Source of the DNA: Phialophora verrucosa
Taxonomy: Eukaryota > Ascomycota > Eurotiomycetes > Chaetothyriales > Herpotrichiellaceae
DNA: 64,000 nucleotides
Direction of reading: 5' to 3'
NCBI GenBank assembly: GCA_002099365.1
Contig: MSED01000010.1
Span: 186,001-250,000 of the forward strand
Below, piece after piece: positions 1-12,600 of this stretch. Position 1 is the first letter of the stretch. The number at the start of each line of letters is the position of its first letter. Both the position numbers and the translations under genes were made by a program. Under the pieces are notes generated by a model. The model saw only the letters and a program-made list of their open reading frames with translations. It was not told the origin of the DNA and did not search any database.

Positions 1-3000
1 CCGGGTACCGATCAACATGAGCTCAACCGCAGGGAGGCTTGTGCTAGCTGACGACTCACGTACATAGCGCGACCTGGTCCCTCGCGAAGAGCAATAATCT
101 CGAGCAGGCGAGGTGACGATGCCTATCTTCTCTTGAGATCAGCCAGCGGAAACAAGCCCCGAGTTGTAGCCCGTGTAGCCTAAAGATCGCTTAAGCGATG
201 CGCCAGCTGGAGGAGTTTTCAGGGCATGATCAGCACTTGTCGGCTGTTGCCCCTTCGACCAGCGCCATGAACTGGAGAATGTACTGGGTACGAGTATGAG
301 GATTCCGTAGTTAGAGCGCAGACACTCAGTCCAGAGCACTACTGTGAAGCAACCACTTTCTCTTTTTCCAACGTTCAAGAAACGATCTGAAGCCTTGCAC
401 GAATGGAGGTTTAGGCGAGTTGTCTCAGATCACGAACGCCCGGAAGCGGAATAGTTGAAGCAGGCACCCAGCTGAGGGTGGGTAAGGGAGGCTACAATCC
501 CCGGCTGCCCATCCGATCTCAGGCCCACACAGATTGGCGGCATGTCCCGTGAGACAGAGTATTTTGCATTTCGAAGGCAGTGCGTGTTCGGAAAGTCACC
601 GATGAGGCAGCTTCAAAGACGTCGAAATAGGGGCAGTGGTAGAGGCTGTCGACGAGCCACTGTGCAGCAGGATAATGGCCGAACGGACCAAGGTTACAGG
701 GAGTCCACTACTTCATGCAATTGGTGCTGGAACACCTGAGAGGCCGCTTGGAAGGAGGCCTTGCTGATCGAGTAGTGAGCTGGAAGAGAGAGCCACGGGA
801 CTTAGCTGCATCGATAGACTGATATTGGCCGGTAGCCTGCAGATGGGTGAAGCGAATGACAAAGACGGCCGTTTCTCTGCTGAGTCCAGACTCCAGGCTT
901 GACGCCCAGAAGCGGCGCTAAGTCGTGGCTTGCTTGTGACGTTTGGACTTCTGAAATTTTCAAATGCGTTTCAGGCAGGTACATTGTGCCCGCCATTGGA
1001 TCCTGCGGCGGCGGCCAATCTCAGGGTCAAATGAGCCATTGAACAATCGATTCTTGTTGACAACAAGCAGCAAATGCCGTCTACTCGTAGACCTTGCAAA
1101 GCCAACTTGGGTGCCGTGCATCGCAGTCAACTGTGTAAGGATGCAGACCTCGGATTCGTGTCACCTTCCCTGCCTTACTCCGCTTCTTCTGCTTCTTCCG
1201 GCATTTCGCTCTGCATCCTTTGGCTGCGCTGTGTCTAGATCCGAACCCTGCCGCCCTCGTGTGTCTCCCCCTCTTGACTGCACAACAGCCGTGCAGCATG
1301 CATGTACGCTCCAAATATAGGCTTTAGGCGTTGGTCTTTTGTTTCCTCTCGCATGCTGAATCCGAAGTCTGACACTAGCAACTGCAAAATATCTGCGCCT
1401 GCCAGGATATGGCCTTGTCCAGCGCTATCAGACGTCCTCCATCTGCCTTTCGCACCGGTTGCCGGCGGGCTCCAACCGGATCAAATTGCACACCCTGGAC
1501 AGAGGTGGATGATGCCTGTCGAGGTGCTCCATTGTCGACCTACTCCACCCAGCCACTATCAGTCTATCGATGCAACTAAATCCTGCGGCTCTCTCCCAGC
1601 TCAATACTGGATCGTGACGAGCAGCAGATCCGACGATGTTTTGGAGCCCGAACCCGTCCCTCGGAGCCAGTAGAGCGAAAATTTTCACGCACCGTTACCG
1701 AGACTTTCGCTTGCAGGTCGAGCTAGATACGCCGGAAGAGATATAGCATACTTGAACATAGCAAAGAGAGTGGAAATGGTACCACAGCCGTGTGTGATCT
1801 TGTCCTCGTTGTCGTCATACCAGCCCGCCCCGCTGGATAATGCCGTTGATAGGCCTTCCTACGACGCTGCTCAGCTGTACAATGCAAGCTGGGCCGCGTG
1901 GCAAAAGCGCTGTGGTCCATAACATAACCTTCTGTCGGATGTGCAATTCCTGGCGTTCCAGTGGTTTGAGACTGCGCTTGGGGGTTCGTGTCCCGTGTTC
2001 GCAGGACGCTGCCGCGGCTGAAAGAGAGCTTGTCCTGCCAGCGGTAGCATTCGACACGGGCGTCTGGACTGATTGGCTTGGCTGGGGACTGGTGCTAGTG
2101 AATTAAACTGACGACTAGTCGTGCCCTTCTCCTCTTTTCTGCGGGCTTGGGCTTGAGACAGCCACTGCCGCTACGCCCTTCTCAGCCTCCCCTGGTCCCA
2201 AATCTGAGATCGCTCTTCCGGGGTTGCCATTGCACAGCATCTGACTGCTGTTTTCAACACCTGGATGTGAGTCTCATCCACCCTTCCACCCCTCCTACTC
2301 CTTGTGGAAGGCCGCAGCCTGCCGAACGGCGATCCCGGCCCACGGACTGCGGCGATCTCGCATCTGACGTCTTCCTATGGCAAGCCGAGTACAGGCCAAG
2401 GAGTAGTTTGCTAGGCGACAAACCCCTGCTCACCTGGTCAGGTCCCCCGTTTGGGCGGTCCTCAGTGCATTGCGGCTTTCCAATGGCTCCACGACTTCGC
2501 AGTGCTGGTCATGCTCCCCAAGCTGGACCAGGTACCTACCGATTAAGCATCGAACCACCGCACTTGGGTCCCTAGTTGCTGGCGGTTGCCCAATGCGGGC
2601 GCCATTCGTCCCAATCCACTTCGGCCAACGGCAGTCGAACCAGACTCTCTACCGAAAAGCGCAGGCTGACCACGCTCTGCATTTGGCTCTCGGAATATAG
2701 TCCTGATGGTGCTCCTGGAAGGGCAGAGCGGGTCTCCATTGCAACTCGACTACACCTTGCCCAAGACTTCCACGACTCCCAGCACCATTTGTAGATCCGT
2801 CCAGGTGCGCGACACTCTACAATTATAGCGAAGTATCCGCCAGGTCCATGACTTGGTGACATCCTCGGAATCCAACTCGTCCACGACTGTTTGGCGATAT
2901 TCGATTGAACTTGACCATTCGCAGGCTGGCCGTTCTCGCCGTTGCACTATCGCACTTCCCATTCTCGTGGCTGCCCAATCACGCCTGATACCCTCGTCTC

Positions 3001-3296
3001 ATCCCGACCGGTTGATCTCCTTTTGCTTCAGGACATATCGTGGCCTCCTTAGCTGGCGTTACAGCGTTGAACACTCTGAATCCCTCAGCCTCACATCTAC
3101 ATCCTTCCACTGGAGGGCACTTTCCACTCGGCCACGCTTTGCTTCTGCGGGTCCTGCCTCTCGCGCGCCCGGCCTTACGTACTATACGCCTAGGAGCCTC
3201 CTACGCAATGTAAGAGCCACCCAAGGTACTTGAATGATGTCGGTCGCCACAGAGATTATCCATCAGTCAACGAGTGAACTCCTTCACATCATCGCC
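1..3296. other. Gene-free stretch upstream of the bZIP gene
   Basis: Only short, overlapping open frames occur on both strands. None shows a recognisable motif, family pattern or convincing splice structure. The last 400 bases or so before 3297 are pyrimidine-rich on the + strand, as fungal promoters and 5' leaders often are, so part of this is probably the leader of the bZIP gene. I see no transposase, reverse transcriptase, terminal repeat or RNA gene. Confidence 0.5.
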
Positions 3297-4324
3297 ATGT
3301 CAGAGTCGGGAAGTGAGGCAAGCAAAGCCGCGAAGAAGAGGTCAGTCCACCCTTCGCAATCACCCTCCGAGCGTTTTCACTGATCGGGTACCAGAGAGTA
3401 CAATCGCAATGCCCAGCGAGTCTTCCGTAAGTAGCCCTGCGCCTCCTGCGGATCGGGCCTCTGAATTTCGCCTCTCAACGGGCACTAATTTACCCACTAG
3501 GGCAACGGCGCAAGGAACACTTGAGCAAACTCGAAGCCTCTCAGCGAGAGTTGAACAATATCCAAGTGGAAGAAGTTGAACGTCTGCGTCGTGAGAATCA
3601 GGCGCTCGTGCAAGAAAACGAGTCTTTGAAGGCAGCCTACGGGTCGCAAGCCAGCTCGCCGGGGCCGACAACATTGAGCCCTGGTGAGGTTAGAGGCTCA
3701 CCCTCAGGTTATCTCACATATGGTGCGACGCCCGGTGGCTACTTAGGACCAGTCGCGGGATCCCAGCCCTTCGTCTCAGGCCCCGTGTCTGTTTCTTTGC
3801 CTGCACCTGCCACCACTCCCTTGTCGAGCACCAGCAGCGACCCCAGCAACCTCGTCGTGGTCGTACCGAACAACATACGCGAGATCCGCCGGTCGCTCCA
3901 TCAGATGTTCGCGCCACTCCTGGAAATCCACGTCATTTCCAACCCTCAGACTCATCTGGCCACCCTTGCAGCAATGGAGCCATCGCTACCAAGCCCCCTA
4001 AAACCCTCTCAACTCCAGCTTACCACGCCACATCATGCATACATAGACATGCTTCCTTCGCCCAGCCTCCGGGACCGACTCATTGCAGTCGGGCCGGCAA
4101 ATGCCAACACGTTTCTCACGCAGGCATGCACCATTGTATGCGATGTCGAGGACACGGGACAAATGATAATTTGGGGAGAAGATTGGCTGAATGAATTCTC
4201 GTGGGAGTTTTCGGCTAGCGTTCTAGATCGTTGGGGAGGCTGGCTCCTTACCTCTGAATGGGGACAGAGAGCCAACTTTTGGCGACGTCAAAGAGGAGCA
4301 CCAATCCTCCCAGGATACGACTGA
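3297..4324 (+). CDS. Yap/Pap1-type bZIP transcription factor with DUF3425-like tail
   Basis: A nuclear DNA-binding regulator of 299 residues. Exons are 3297-3340, 3395-3426 and 3501-4324. Both introns are GT..AG and keep frame (phases 2 and 1). Splicing restores a basic region at residues 13-30 with NRNAQRVFR, which has the Q and F typical of fungal AP-1 (Yap/Pap1) proteins. A leucine zipper follows (L54, L61, L68). A Pro/Ser/Thr-rich linker leads to a Trp-rich C-terminus with SWEFSASVLDRWGGW and NFWRRQRG, the hallmark of the DUF3425 domain attached to many fungal bZIPs. There are no clustered cysteines as in the redox domains of Yap1. The start is the first ATG in frame with the basic region. 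Target genes are unknown; stress or metabolic regulation is usual for the family. Confidence 0.88.
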
Positions 4325-6831
4325 TGATATACGGACACGGCGTCTATCTCTTACATGATCCCAGTCGGCCCCAGACCGGGAAGGGAGAGAGCCCAGACGG
4401 CTTGGTCTGGGCCAGGAGGCTGGAGCACAGCGCACTCCATGCCGGGGTATATATGTGGGACGACACCTCCTACAGCATAGTTCGATGTCTTGATGGCGGG
4501 AGCCAGTTCTCTTCGAGCCGCAAATCGCTTCGGGATACTGTGCCGGCTCCAGGAACAACTCGCTGCCCCATTCCCCGCTGAAAGAGAGGGCGCAGGTCGC
4601 CTTTTTCAACATTTCCACCTTTTTGACCTCCAGAGTGCACAAATTTTTGTCTCCTCTGTGCTATGTTGCTGCCGGAAAACACCAACGCAGTGCCGGCGTC
4701 TTCGGTGTCTCTCACGCTCGGGAATCACTCTTTGTCTGACGGGACACTGAGTCGAACGCCTCGCGCGCATAGGGACCTCGTACGAACTACATCGTGAGGG
4801 AGAGTGCATTGCGTGTATTGAGTGAGCAACTGCTCTGCCATCTCGGATGGCTCCACAGCGTGAGGTGTTTTGGCGTTGGGAAGCGAAAGACCTGAGGTTT
4901 TTCTGCAGTTCCAAGATTCAAGGTTGATGAAGTGGATGGATCATTTTGAAAGAGGTATGTGAGTGCGAGTCCTTCCTGAAGCTTGCACCTCAGGACGTCG
5001 CTAATGCCTTGAACAGAATTCTCAGAGTCGAGAGAGAAAGGCCGGGCGCAGTTGTGCCGGCATCAGATGGAGGGTTTGGTGAGATCACTCGGCTTCCCAC
5101 GGGTTTTTACGTACAGAACCATGCAAATTCGTAGCATCACAGTAACTCTATCACTCGTGCTCTCACCACTTTGCGCGCGCGAAGGGTCCGGATCAGCAAC
5201 GGCAGAACCGACCACCTTCTTTTTTCCTACGTTAAGCCTAGACCCAACGTCAAACCCTGATTCTCGTAAATGACGACTGGGTTGCGCATATGGCTTGTCA
5301 TGCCTGCACATCGTAAAGCCTTCAATATTCGATGCTGATTCAGCGCGACAAGAGAATCGGCCTCGGCATATTGATCTCCCGCCACGTTGGGCCAAGTAAC
5401 TACGAGTACAGTGTTGCCGCAGTTTCGCACGAGTGAACCATACATGGCCTTCGACTGTCATGTTCTCGACAGAAGGGGACGTACGTACACGTGCAATAGA
5501 GATTGAAGACGGAGAACACGTCCTGTGAGCCTGTGAACTGCCAGTGAAGGTGGGAGGAACGTCGGATAATACTGTACCGAGCACTGTAAAGAGGGTCTGC
5601 ATCGTGTGTCTTAATGACGGGCTGGGGAACTCGATGCGCTGTGACAAAAGACAATGACCCCGCGGTCCTTCAACATGGTACTCGTACTGTACATAGCATA
5701 TCTTTTGCCCCTGCATCGGATAATAATAACATTCGTCTGGTGACCATTTCCTGCAACGTTAGTTCAGATGCTGCGGAACAATCCGTTGGCTCGAGTGCGT
5801 ATCGACAGGTGCAAGGCGAATTCCATAACAGCCAGCAGAAGTAAGGACTCACCTTGCTCGAATACGCGTTTGATGTCTCCCCCGAACGAGGCCAGCGTGG
5901 TGATAATTCCTCGTCTAGACCACCATGCCTAGACACCATTCCGTGACTGCAGCGCAGCGCGGGTGAAGCATCGAAGAAATTCTTCCAGACTAGTCTGGGT
6001 CTGATGGAACGCTAGTATTGTGTCTCGGAGCGATCCTCGCTGCCGTAAGGACCAAGACCTCCAACGACGTACTCCAGGAGCCCAAGGCACTCATTTTGGT
6101 TTTGGTTTTGGTTTTGGTTCATGGCCGACTGGCTGACTAGATTTGGCGGCCGATGCTTCAGCAAGAGCAATGCCTCCTCGTGGAAAGCCACATCTAGGTA
6201 GGTGCTACAGGACGCCTCAATGCCATTTTCCCGTTCCCTCACTTCTACTTTACCTTGTGGCGATCCATCTGTTTATGAGTACGAGGGTGTCTAGCTCTTT
6301 TAAAGCTGTCGTCTTTTGAGACAGAGCCCCTTTGGACTCCTAGGTGGCCGGCCGATGCGATGGTCAAGGTTTCTCTGACATGGAGCTGAACCGACCACCT
6401 TGGGGGGTAACGTGATGGCAGTGGCAGTGGCGGTGGCAGAAGCAGCTCCGAACCCATATGTAGCGTACCGACATCTCTCAGGCAGTTAGAATCAGAAAAT
6501 TGGTGGTACTAGTGTGACGGATATTAGGCGGCGACAAGCGATTTGCGAATGTTGTAATATCAGCCATGGCAATATCCCCGTGGCGCCTGGCGCCATCTTT
6601 CTCAACGCCGTTGCGTAAACGTAGCAGAGGCTATCCGCCTGGGCCACGCAGTGAGATGTAGAAGGCGCTTGGCCCGGCATACACTATGCTGCCAATGTAT
6701 GAGGCCAAGATGAAAGGCCGCGAGCTTGAACTTTGAAAAAAGCAGCTAAAACAAGTTCCCCCATATCCTATTATCACTCCTGGCCCTCTCTCTGTCGAAT
6801 GGCGGCTCAACTCTTTCTGCGACGAAGTTCT
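4325..6831. other. Gene-free stretch between convergent genes
   Basis: This lies between the ends of the bZIP gene (+) and the protease gene (-). It holds only short frames without family features. The one structured element is a TTTTGG hexamer run at 6094-6117. The 3' untranslated regions of both flanking genes must lie here. Confidence 0.5.
6094..6117 (+). repeat. (TTTTGG)4 hexamer microsatellite
   Basis: Four exact TTTTGG units followed by TTC. It is G/T-rich on one strand and telomere-like in composition, but it is not the usual fungal TTAGGG repeat and is far too short to be a telomere. Probably a simple repeat. Confidence 0.85.
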
Positions 6832-9693
6832 TCACACCGTGAACCGTTTATAGCCCTCCACCAAGCCGTCACCGCCCTTCGTGATGGCCACCCAGTCGGG
6901 GACATAGTGCATGGCTTCATCGAATGCCGGGATCACTCCACTCTTGTTGACATCGCTCCATAAACACACCACTCTCCCACGCATCGTGCCGTTGGAGCTT
7001 GGCTTCTCATCTTCGGAGGTCGGATTATCCCAGCTAACATCAACAGTCCAAGCGCTGCCCCATGTCCGACTCCACAGCCGAATCTCCTGGCTGCCGGCTT
7101 CAGGGACGGGGGCAAATCGCTTGTCTTTGGCTGCTTGCCCTTCAACGTGGAAACTTTGGATCGGTGTCGTATCAAAAACAAGTTTGCAAGCCCGAGTGTT
7201 CTTGCCGTACAGGACAAAGCGGGCCGAGTTGTCGCTGTCACTGACATTCAAGCGGGTGACATTGAACGTTAGCCAACCCTCATTGGGTTGTCCGGCACCG
7301 ACATGTGCAGACGAAGGGTTGGCAACGTTGGGCGGGATGCCCGACCAAGAGCAGCGTTGCATGTTGCTGGAGTTTGAGGGTCCAGCGTGCGTGCAGATAA
7401 TTTCCTGTCCTGCGGAGCTGGGTATGTAGTCCACCACATGACGCGTGAACGGTGACACACCCATGAGATATACCGTATTGTTTCCTCCTTCAAGGTCGAC
7501 ATGCTGTTGGAAGAAGAGCTTCAATCTGTTGTCCATGGAGAACGGGAATGCAGTCAAGTTGTATGTTAGGGTTCCGATCAGGACTAGCAATAAGAAAATC
7601 GGTACATGCCAGGTGAAGCGGTGGAGGATGGGTACTAGCGGGGAGAAGAGAAGTATCGTGCAGGCCGCGATCATGATGTACAGTAGGAACATCGAACTCC
7701 CATCCTGTCCGGTCTGGTGCAATCCTTCGGTCAGCAGCAGACCGATTTGCCCGACGATGATGAGGTTGATCGGGACCAGAATGAGTAACTGCAACAGCCA
7801 CAGGAACGACCACTGAGTCTTGCTCCACTCTGGCTCGGCTTCATTGTGGGCTTTTTCGTCGCTCTCTTTGGTGTTAGAGTTGTTCTCTTCTTGTTCCCGA
7901 CGGTAGCCTCTTCTTAGCAAGCCCGATCTTTCTGTGGGTTCGTCTTCCTCATTTGCGGTAGGATGCTCTTCTTCGTCTTCATGGCCAGAACCCGAAGCAG
8001 GGTGTGTAGGGGTCGAGCCAGCTTCACCAGCCACTCTTTGGCAATAAGTCGACTTTTTGGGCAAAGAGAACAATTCTAGATATGCGAGCCAGGTGGCCAG
8101 CCAGACTAGGGCTGCATAAATCAGGACAAAGTACAGGCCGACCAGGTGAAGATGCTCTTCGAAGACCACCGCCACGATGAGGAATACCCACCAAGCGCTC
8201 CACATCCACGAGAGACCATATACACGAGTGAGCGAGGAGGGTCGACCGTAGTCAGCTGCTCGGCAGAAGAACCATGCGACAAAGATAAATGCTGCGATCA
8301 TCATGGACCAGACAGCCCATTCACTGCTGTGGGCGATGTATTGATTCTCCTTGAAGATGAGATATGCCAGGGCAATTGGGGCTGCGCAAGCCACAAGCAA
8401 GATTAGCGGGAAACGGAAGAAACCTCGCCACCCGTATAACTTGACTTTCTCGTCTCCATGTGTAAGGTGGGCATACCGAGCGCTTGAGAAGAGGTAAAAC
8501 TTGTCGGCTTGATATAATAGCGCGAGGGTGAGGAGAAGGAGAATAGGTCCTGCGACAAGCAGACTGACGGACAACGCAAAGAACGTGTGGGTCTTCAGAA
8601 TGGCAAAGGTTTGGCCAAACACGTCGAACCAGAGCGCCCGGCTGCCTTGGACTTTGCTCGGGTCCAGATCCGTTCTGAGTGACGCGGAAGTCAGGGCTTC
8701 GGAGGTCGCAACAGCTGCAGACAGCATGTGCCAGAGAGAACTTTTGCCGGTGTGCCGGGAATCGTCTTGGTCGGTATGGTAGCGAGCTCTGGGTCCAATA
8801 AAAGCCACGTCGAGGCCACGGTAGTCCAACTTGCCATTGAACACGACATAATCAGTCTGACTCCTGACAAGCCCTCGGTTGAAACCATCTGCCGAAGTCG
8901 ATGAACCAAAAGGATACTTGGAGTGTGCATAGGCCTTGGTCACAGCCTCGTCTGTGCTTCGAAAGAGGGCGGCTCTTCCCCCTGCACCAGCCCCTTCAAG
9001 GTTGAGAAACGAGCTGACGACCTTGGACATGGGATGTTGGCTGAACACATTTGCGCCGTTGAGGAAATCTTCTTCCCCATTGTTCAGGAGTAGAACCACT
9101 CCGTTCTTTGGGTTGTTCCCGGGCGTGGTGAAGTACTTGAGCAGCTGAAGCACACATATTACGCCCACACCGTCATCAGTTGAGCCAAAGCCTGTAGAGA
9201 CGCTATCATAATGTGCATTCACCAACACGGCGTTTCGCGTAGAAGGCTTTCCGCTCGAATCCTGCCACCATTTTGAAGTATCATCCTCCTTGCCAGGCAC
9301 GTAGACGATAATATTGGTCCCCTCGAAGTAAACAGAGACGCCGGGACTGGGAGGGATGCCGGCAGATGAGAAAGTCAGGTTGGATGTGTTGTCCTCAAAG
9401 ATGTATGCAGCCCCATCATTCTCTTTCACTATTGTCTCAATACGTTTGAGGAGCCAGTCGTGGACCTCATCGTTGCGACGACTGTTGTAGGGATGGTAAG
9501 AGGAAGTCAGAAGCTGGAGGTCCAGCCAAGCTTCTGTGAGGTTGATGCCATGGATCGGAGTCGGGGAGCTCGGTGGTGAAGGCACAGTTGTGTGGACGAT
9601 AATTAGAGCGACAACAATGGCAAGGTAAACAATGCTGCTGATGATGGTGACAGGCCAACGAGTGAATCCGAAGGGATTAGACACCCTCGCCAT
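6832..9693 (-). CDS. PFF1: Vacuolar membrane M28 metalloprotease (PFF1 family)
   Basis: Single-exon gene for a 953-residue multipass vacuolar membrane protein with a zinc aminopeptidase-like domain. A signal-anchor helix (about residues 15-35) is followed by the M28 domain. It carries H161 in NAHYDSVSTG, the STDDGVG metal-bridging Asp (about D173), GEE at about 206-208 (general base and ligand) and a downstream His in RYHTDQDD. The second half has many hydrophobic segments (about residues 360-530 and 620-730), with an acidic loop rich in Glu between them, and ends in a soluble lumenal domain with N-glycosylation sequons. Length and order match fungal YBR074W/PFF1 proteins (about 950-1000 residues). 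The first ATG fits the conserved MxRxNPFGFTxWPVT N-terminus. No frameshift is seen. Confidence 0.95.
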   Translation of the reverse strand: MARVSNPFGFTRWPVTIISSIVYLAIVVALIIVHTTVPSPPSSPTPIHGINLTEAWLDLQLLTSSYHPYNSRRNDEVHDWLLKRIETIVKENDGAAYIFEDNTSNLTFSSAGIPPSPGVSVYFEGTNIIVYVPGKEDDTSKWWQDSSGKPSTRNAVLVNAHYDSVSTGFGSTDDGVGVICVLQLLKYFTTPGNNPKNGVVLLLNNGEEDFLNGANVFSQHPMSKVVSSFLNLEGAGAGGRAALFRSTDEAVTKAYAHSKYPFGSSTSADGFNRGLVRSQTDYVVFNGKLDYRGLDVAFIGPRARYHTDQDDSRHTGKSSLWHMLSAAVATSEALTSASLRTDLDPSKVQGSRALWFDVFGQTFAILKTHTFFALSVSLLVAGPILLLLTLALLYQADKFYLFSSARYAHLTHGDEKVKLYGWRGFFRFPLILLVACAAPIALAYLIFKENQYIAHSSEWAVWSMMIAAFIFVAWFFCRAADYGRPSSLTRVYGLSWMWSAWWVFLIVAVVFEEHLHLVGLYFVLIYAALVWLATWLAYLELFSLPKKSTYCQRVAGEAGSTPTHPASGSGHEDEEEHPTANEEDEPTERSGLLRRGYRREQEENNSNTKESDEKAHNEAEPEWSKTQWSFLWLLQLLILVPINLIIVGQIGLLLTEGLHQTGQDGSSMFLLYIMIAACTILLFSPLVPILHRFTWHVPIFLLLVLIGTLTYNLTAFPFSMDNRLKLFFQQHVDLEGGNNTVYLMGVSPFTRHVVDYIPSSAGQEIICTHAGPSNSSNMQRCSWSGIPPNVANPSSAHVGAGQPNEGWLTFNVTRLNVSDSDNSARFVLYGKNTRACKLVFDTTPIQSFHVEGQAAKDKRFAPVPEAGSQEIRLWSRTWGSAWTVDVSWDNPTSEDEKPSSNGTMRGRVVCLWSDVNKSGVIPAFDEAMHYVPDWVAITKGGDGLVEGYKRFTV

Positions 9694-12600
9694 CGCAGAG
9701 GAACGGCTAATGATGCTCTTAGGTCATGAGGGAAGATTTGTCAACACAGAGATACCGATCTGCTAGCCATGATGGAGGACTTTGTGAGGCAGCAGTCAAC
9801 GTTGACCGAAAACTTGAAAGTCGAGATCATCATGTCTTGCTTCCCCGCAAGCAAGTCCCCAGCCTGCAAGCATGTGCAATGCAAATCATACCTGCATCAT
9901 CACCCCACGCCTCTTTCAGGCGCCGAAAAGCTCGCCTACGGGGGCAAAGCCCAATCAGAAGAGCAGCGCCTAAGTCGAGCTTGCAAGCTAGCGCATTCCT
10001 CGATTCTGAAAGCGGCATTGCGACAATATCTTAGTTGATTTGAGCTTGTGCAGTGCCCCATGCTTGAGTGACAACCTCTGACAGGCACACAGGTCTCCCA
10101 GGAAAGAAACCCAAGGATTCACCGAAGGCCGAAACTTGGGTCGTGCGGGATACTTATCTTGAGAAGGCAGGGGACGAACCCAGTCCCAAAGGAAGGGGCG
10201 ATTCATAACCAGACCTAGCAGGATGAGGGAAGCAACTATCCATCGCTATGCCATCAGGCCGTCTTTGGCCGAGTGTCCTACACAGCCGCTCATCCACGAA
10301 GACTACTATTCTCTCAGTAACGTTACTAAAAGATCCAATGAAAGCCACCGGACCGTTGTGAATATACCCGATATCCTGCTCCAGTGGGCTGCAGGTCAAG
10401 GACCATCCAGCCGGTTCATGTCACCTGCTGGGAATATTATCTGTATGTTGGGGTGCTCAACGTGAGGTTTGATCTCACCGAAACTCGGACGCGGCAAGCA
10501 AAACAAATATCGCCGGCGTGGCATGCAATAGTATCTGGTCGAATTCGTCAACGTGGAATGTGAGTTCCTCATCCTGCCCGCCGCGTGCCCTCTTCCTCGG
10601 CTGATCTGCAACGTTCGTGATGGCTGAATGCAGTATTTGGGATGCCAGAGACAACTCGCCTGACCAGAAGCACCAAGATTCCGGGTTAGCATGGACAGAC
10701 CTTGCCCGTGGCAGGCGTGCATGCAAGATGGCCGTCGAGTTTCATCGCACTAGGCGCCCGAAGCATACCGAGACTGCACTTACACACCACCCTGGAGGCA
10801 TTTGAGAGGGAGGACGCCCCGGCAGTAGAGGTCCGGCAGATATTTTGAGGGGAATAGACCTCGGATGTAATCGGGTGGTAGATATCTCGTTCCAATGGCA
10901 GCGGCCTCTGTGAAGTCAACTTCATCACGTCCGTGTCGGTCAAGGAGGTGCTTTGGTCTGGAGAGAAGTCGTGTAAGAGTTCGTTCCTACACTTATTGGA
11001 TAGGAACCACAACTATGCTAGATCCAAAATGGTTGTAAAGCGGAACGAACGATTCGGTTCAGCCAGGGGAAACATCGATAGGTACAACAAGTGAAATGTC
11101 CGTGACGACTCCTTGAGCTTTCTGTCCTACCCATGTTGTCAACTACTAAAGTCTACTTCCCGCCAGTATGACTTTACCAAAGTACATTCATACGCTATTA
11201 TTAGTCTGTCGTAGAGGATGATTTTGGTCATCCTTGGAGCATTTTCCATGAGGGAAATTCGTACGTGTTGGAGGACAGCAAGGGAAGGAATGCAGTCAAA
11301 TATAGAAACAGAGCTATGTTCACCGCTGAGAAATCTGGCTGAATCAATCGGAGAAACGCCATTGCTGGCGAGAGGCAATGGACGATGTATATGCGATAGG
11401 AACGCACTCTGCACGTCCCCCCAGAGCTGGCTGTCGCGTGTTGATACTGTATTGTATGTCTCCGAGTACCGGAAGTGGTAAATCTTGCATTCTACAACGG
11501 TAGCAGGCTACGGAGGTCCGGAGATGGCGACGATCAGAAGCAGAAGGCTTGCTGCGTGCGTCGTGTTGAGATGGGATCCATGGTTGACGAAGCACGGAGC
11601 GTTGCCGCGCAGAATGATACCTCGGGAGAGGCGGTGGAATCTCTTCGAGTGACTTCACCTGTTGATGCGCCGTCAACGATGGCTTCGGCTGATGGCGGGA
11701 AGATAGGTGCATTTGAAGCAATGTCAAGCATAATCCACAATGGTCATGAGGACGGCTCAGGCACCGCGATCTATGCGAAGGCTGCTCTGTAAAGCATGCC
11801 TTGATGCCGCAGAATCGATGTGTGATTGACAAGGCGGAACTGCCTTGCGGCTTTCACTTTCGGCAGGGAAAGAAGATCGTCGCTACCCCAGACTCCAGGG
11901 ACAATTTCATATCTCAAAATAGCTCAGCCACGATAGCATGTGTTGAAGTTTTCGCAAGTCAGGACGCCACCTGGAGTACATCCTCTGCGTGGGTCCGGTG
12001 TTCGACCGAACCAAGGAGCAGCTGTACGCAGCCTTGCCTGTATACCGGCGTCAATCCTGGTCGCCTTGTGGATGCGGAAATCACGCAGTGGTGCTGGTTG
12101 TGTTGTGGGGAAGAATGAGGGAAATGAGAACGTTCTTGCGCGCCGCTGCACAGTTTGCGGTCAGCGTCGTCACCGATGGGACACTCCATCCATTGAATTG
12201 GAGCTGCAGGATAATTTTTGTACTGGATGGCGATGATGAGAGAGTGCGTGCGTGCGATGAAATTGGACATTCGGAGTCCGTGTTGAGCCATGAGTGAGTC
12301 GGATTCGAGGGGGTGTCGAAGCATCTACACATGACATCCTTATCGCACCGGCTGGCTGTTCAGATGGTTGCCGAAAACGCTCACAGACGACCACAAGCCA
12401 ATGCGGCGCGCCTGTGGGATTGTTATCCGGCTCTGATAGAGTGCTATATATATCACCTACCCGCATGTGCATCGACAATAGCCGCAAATGGAAAGCAGGT
12501 ATGTTGCTTCGAGACACTGCTGCAGGCACCGACATTGAAGTCACTTACGTTGCCTCTCGCAAAGTGGCCGTGGACAAAGGCAGTCGGGTTTCTGGAAAGA

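Noticed and set aside
6094..6117. TTTTGG run considered as an interstitial telomere
   Set aside because: Only four units and not the TTAGGG repeat usual in filamentous fungi.
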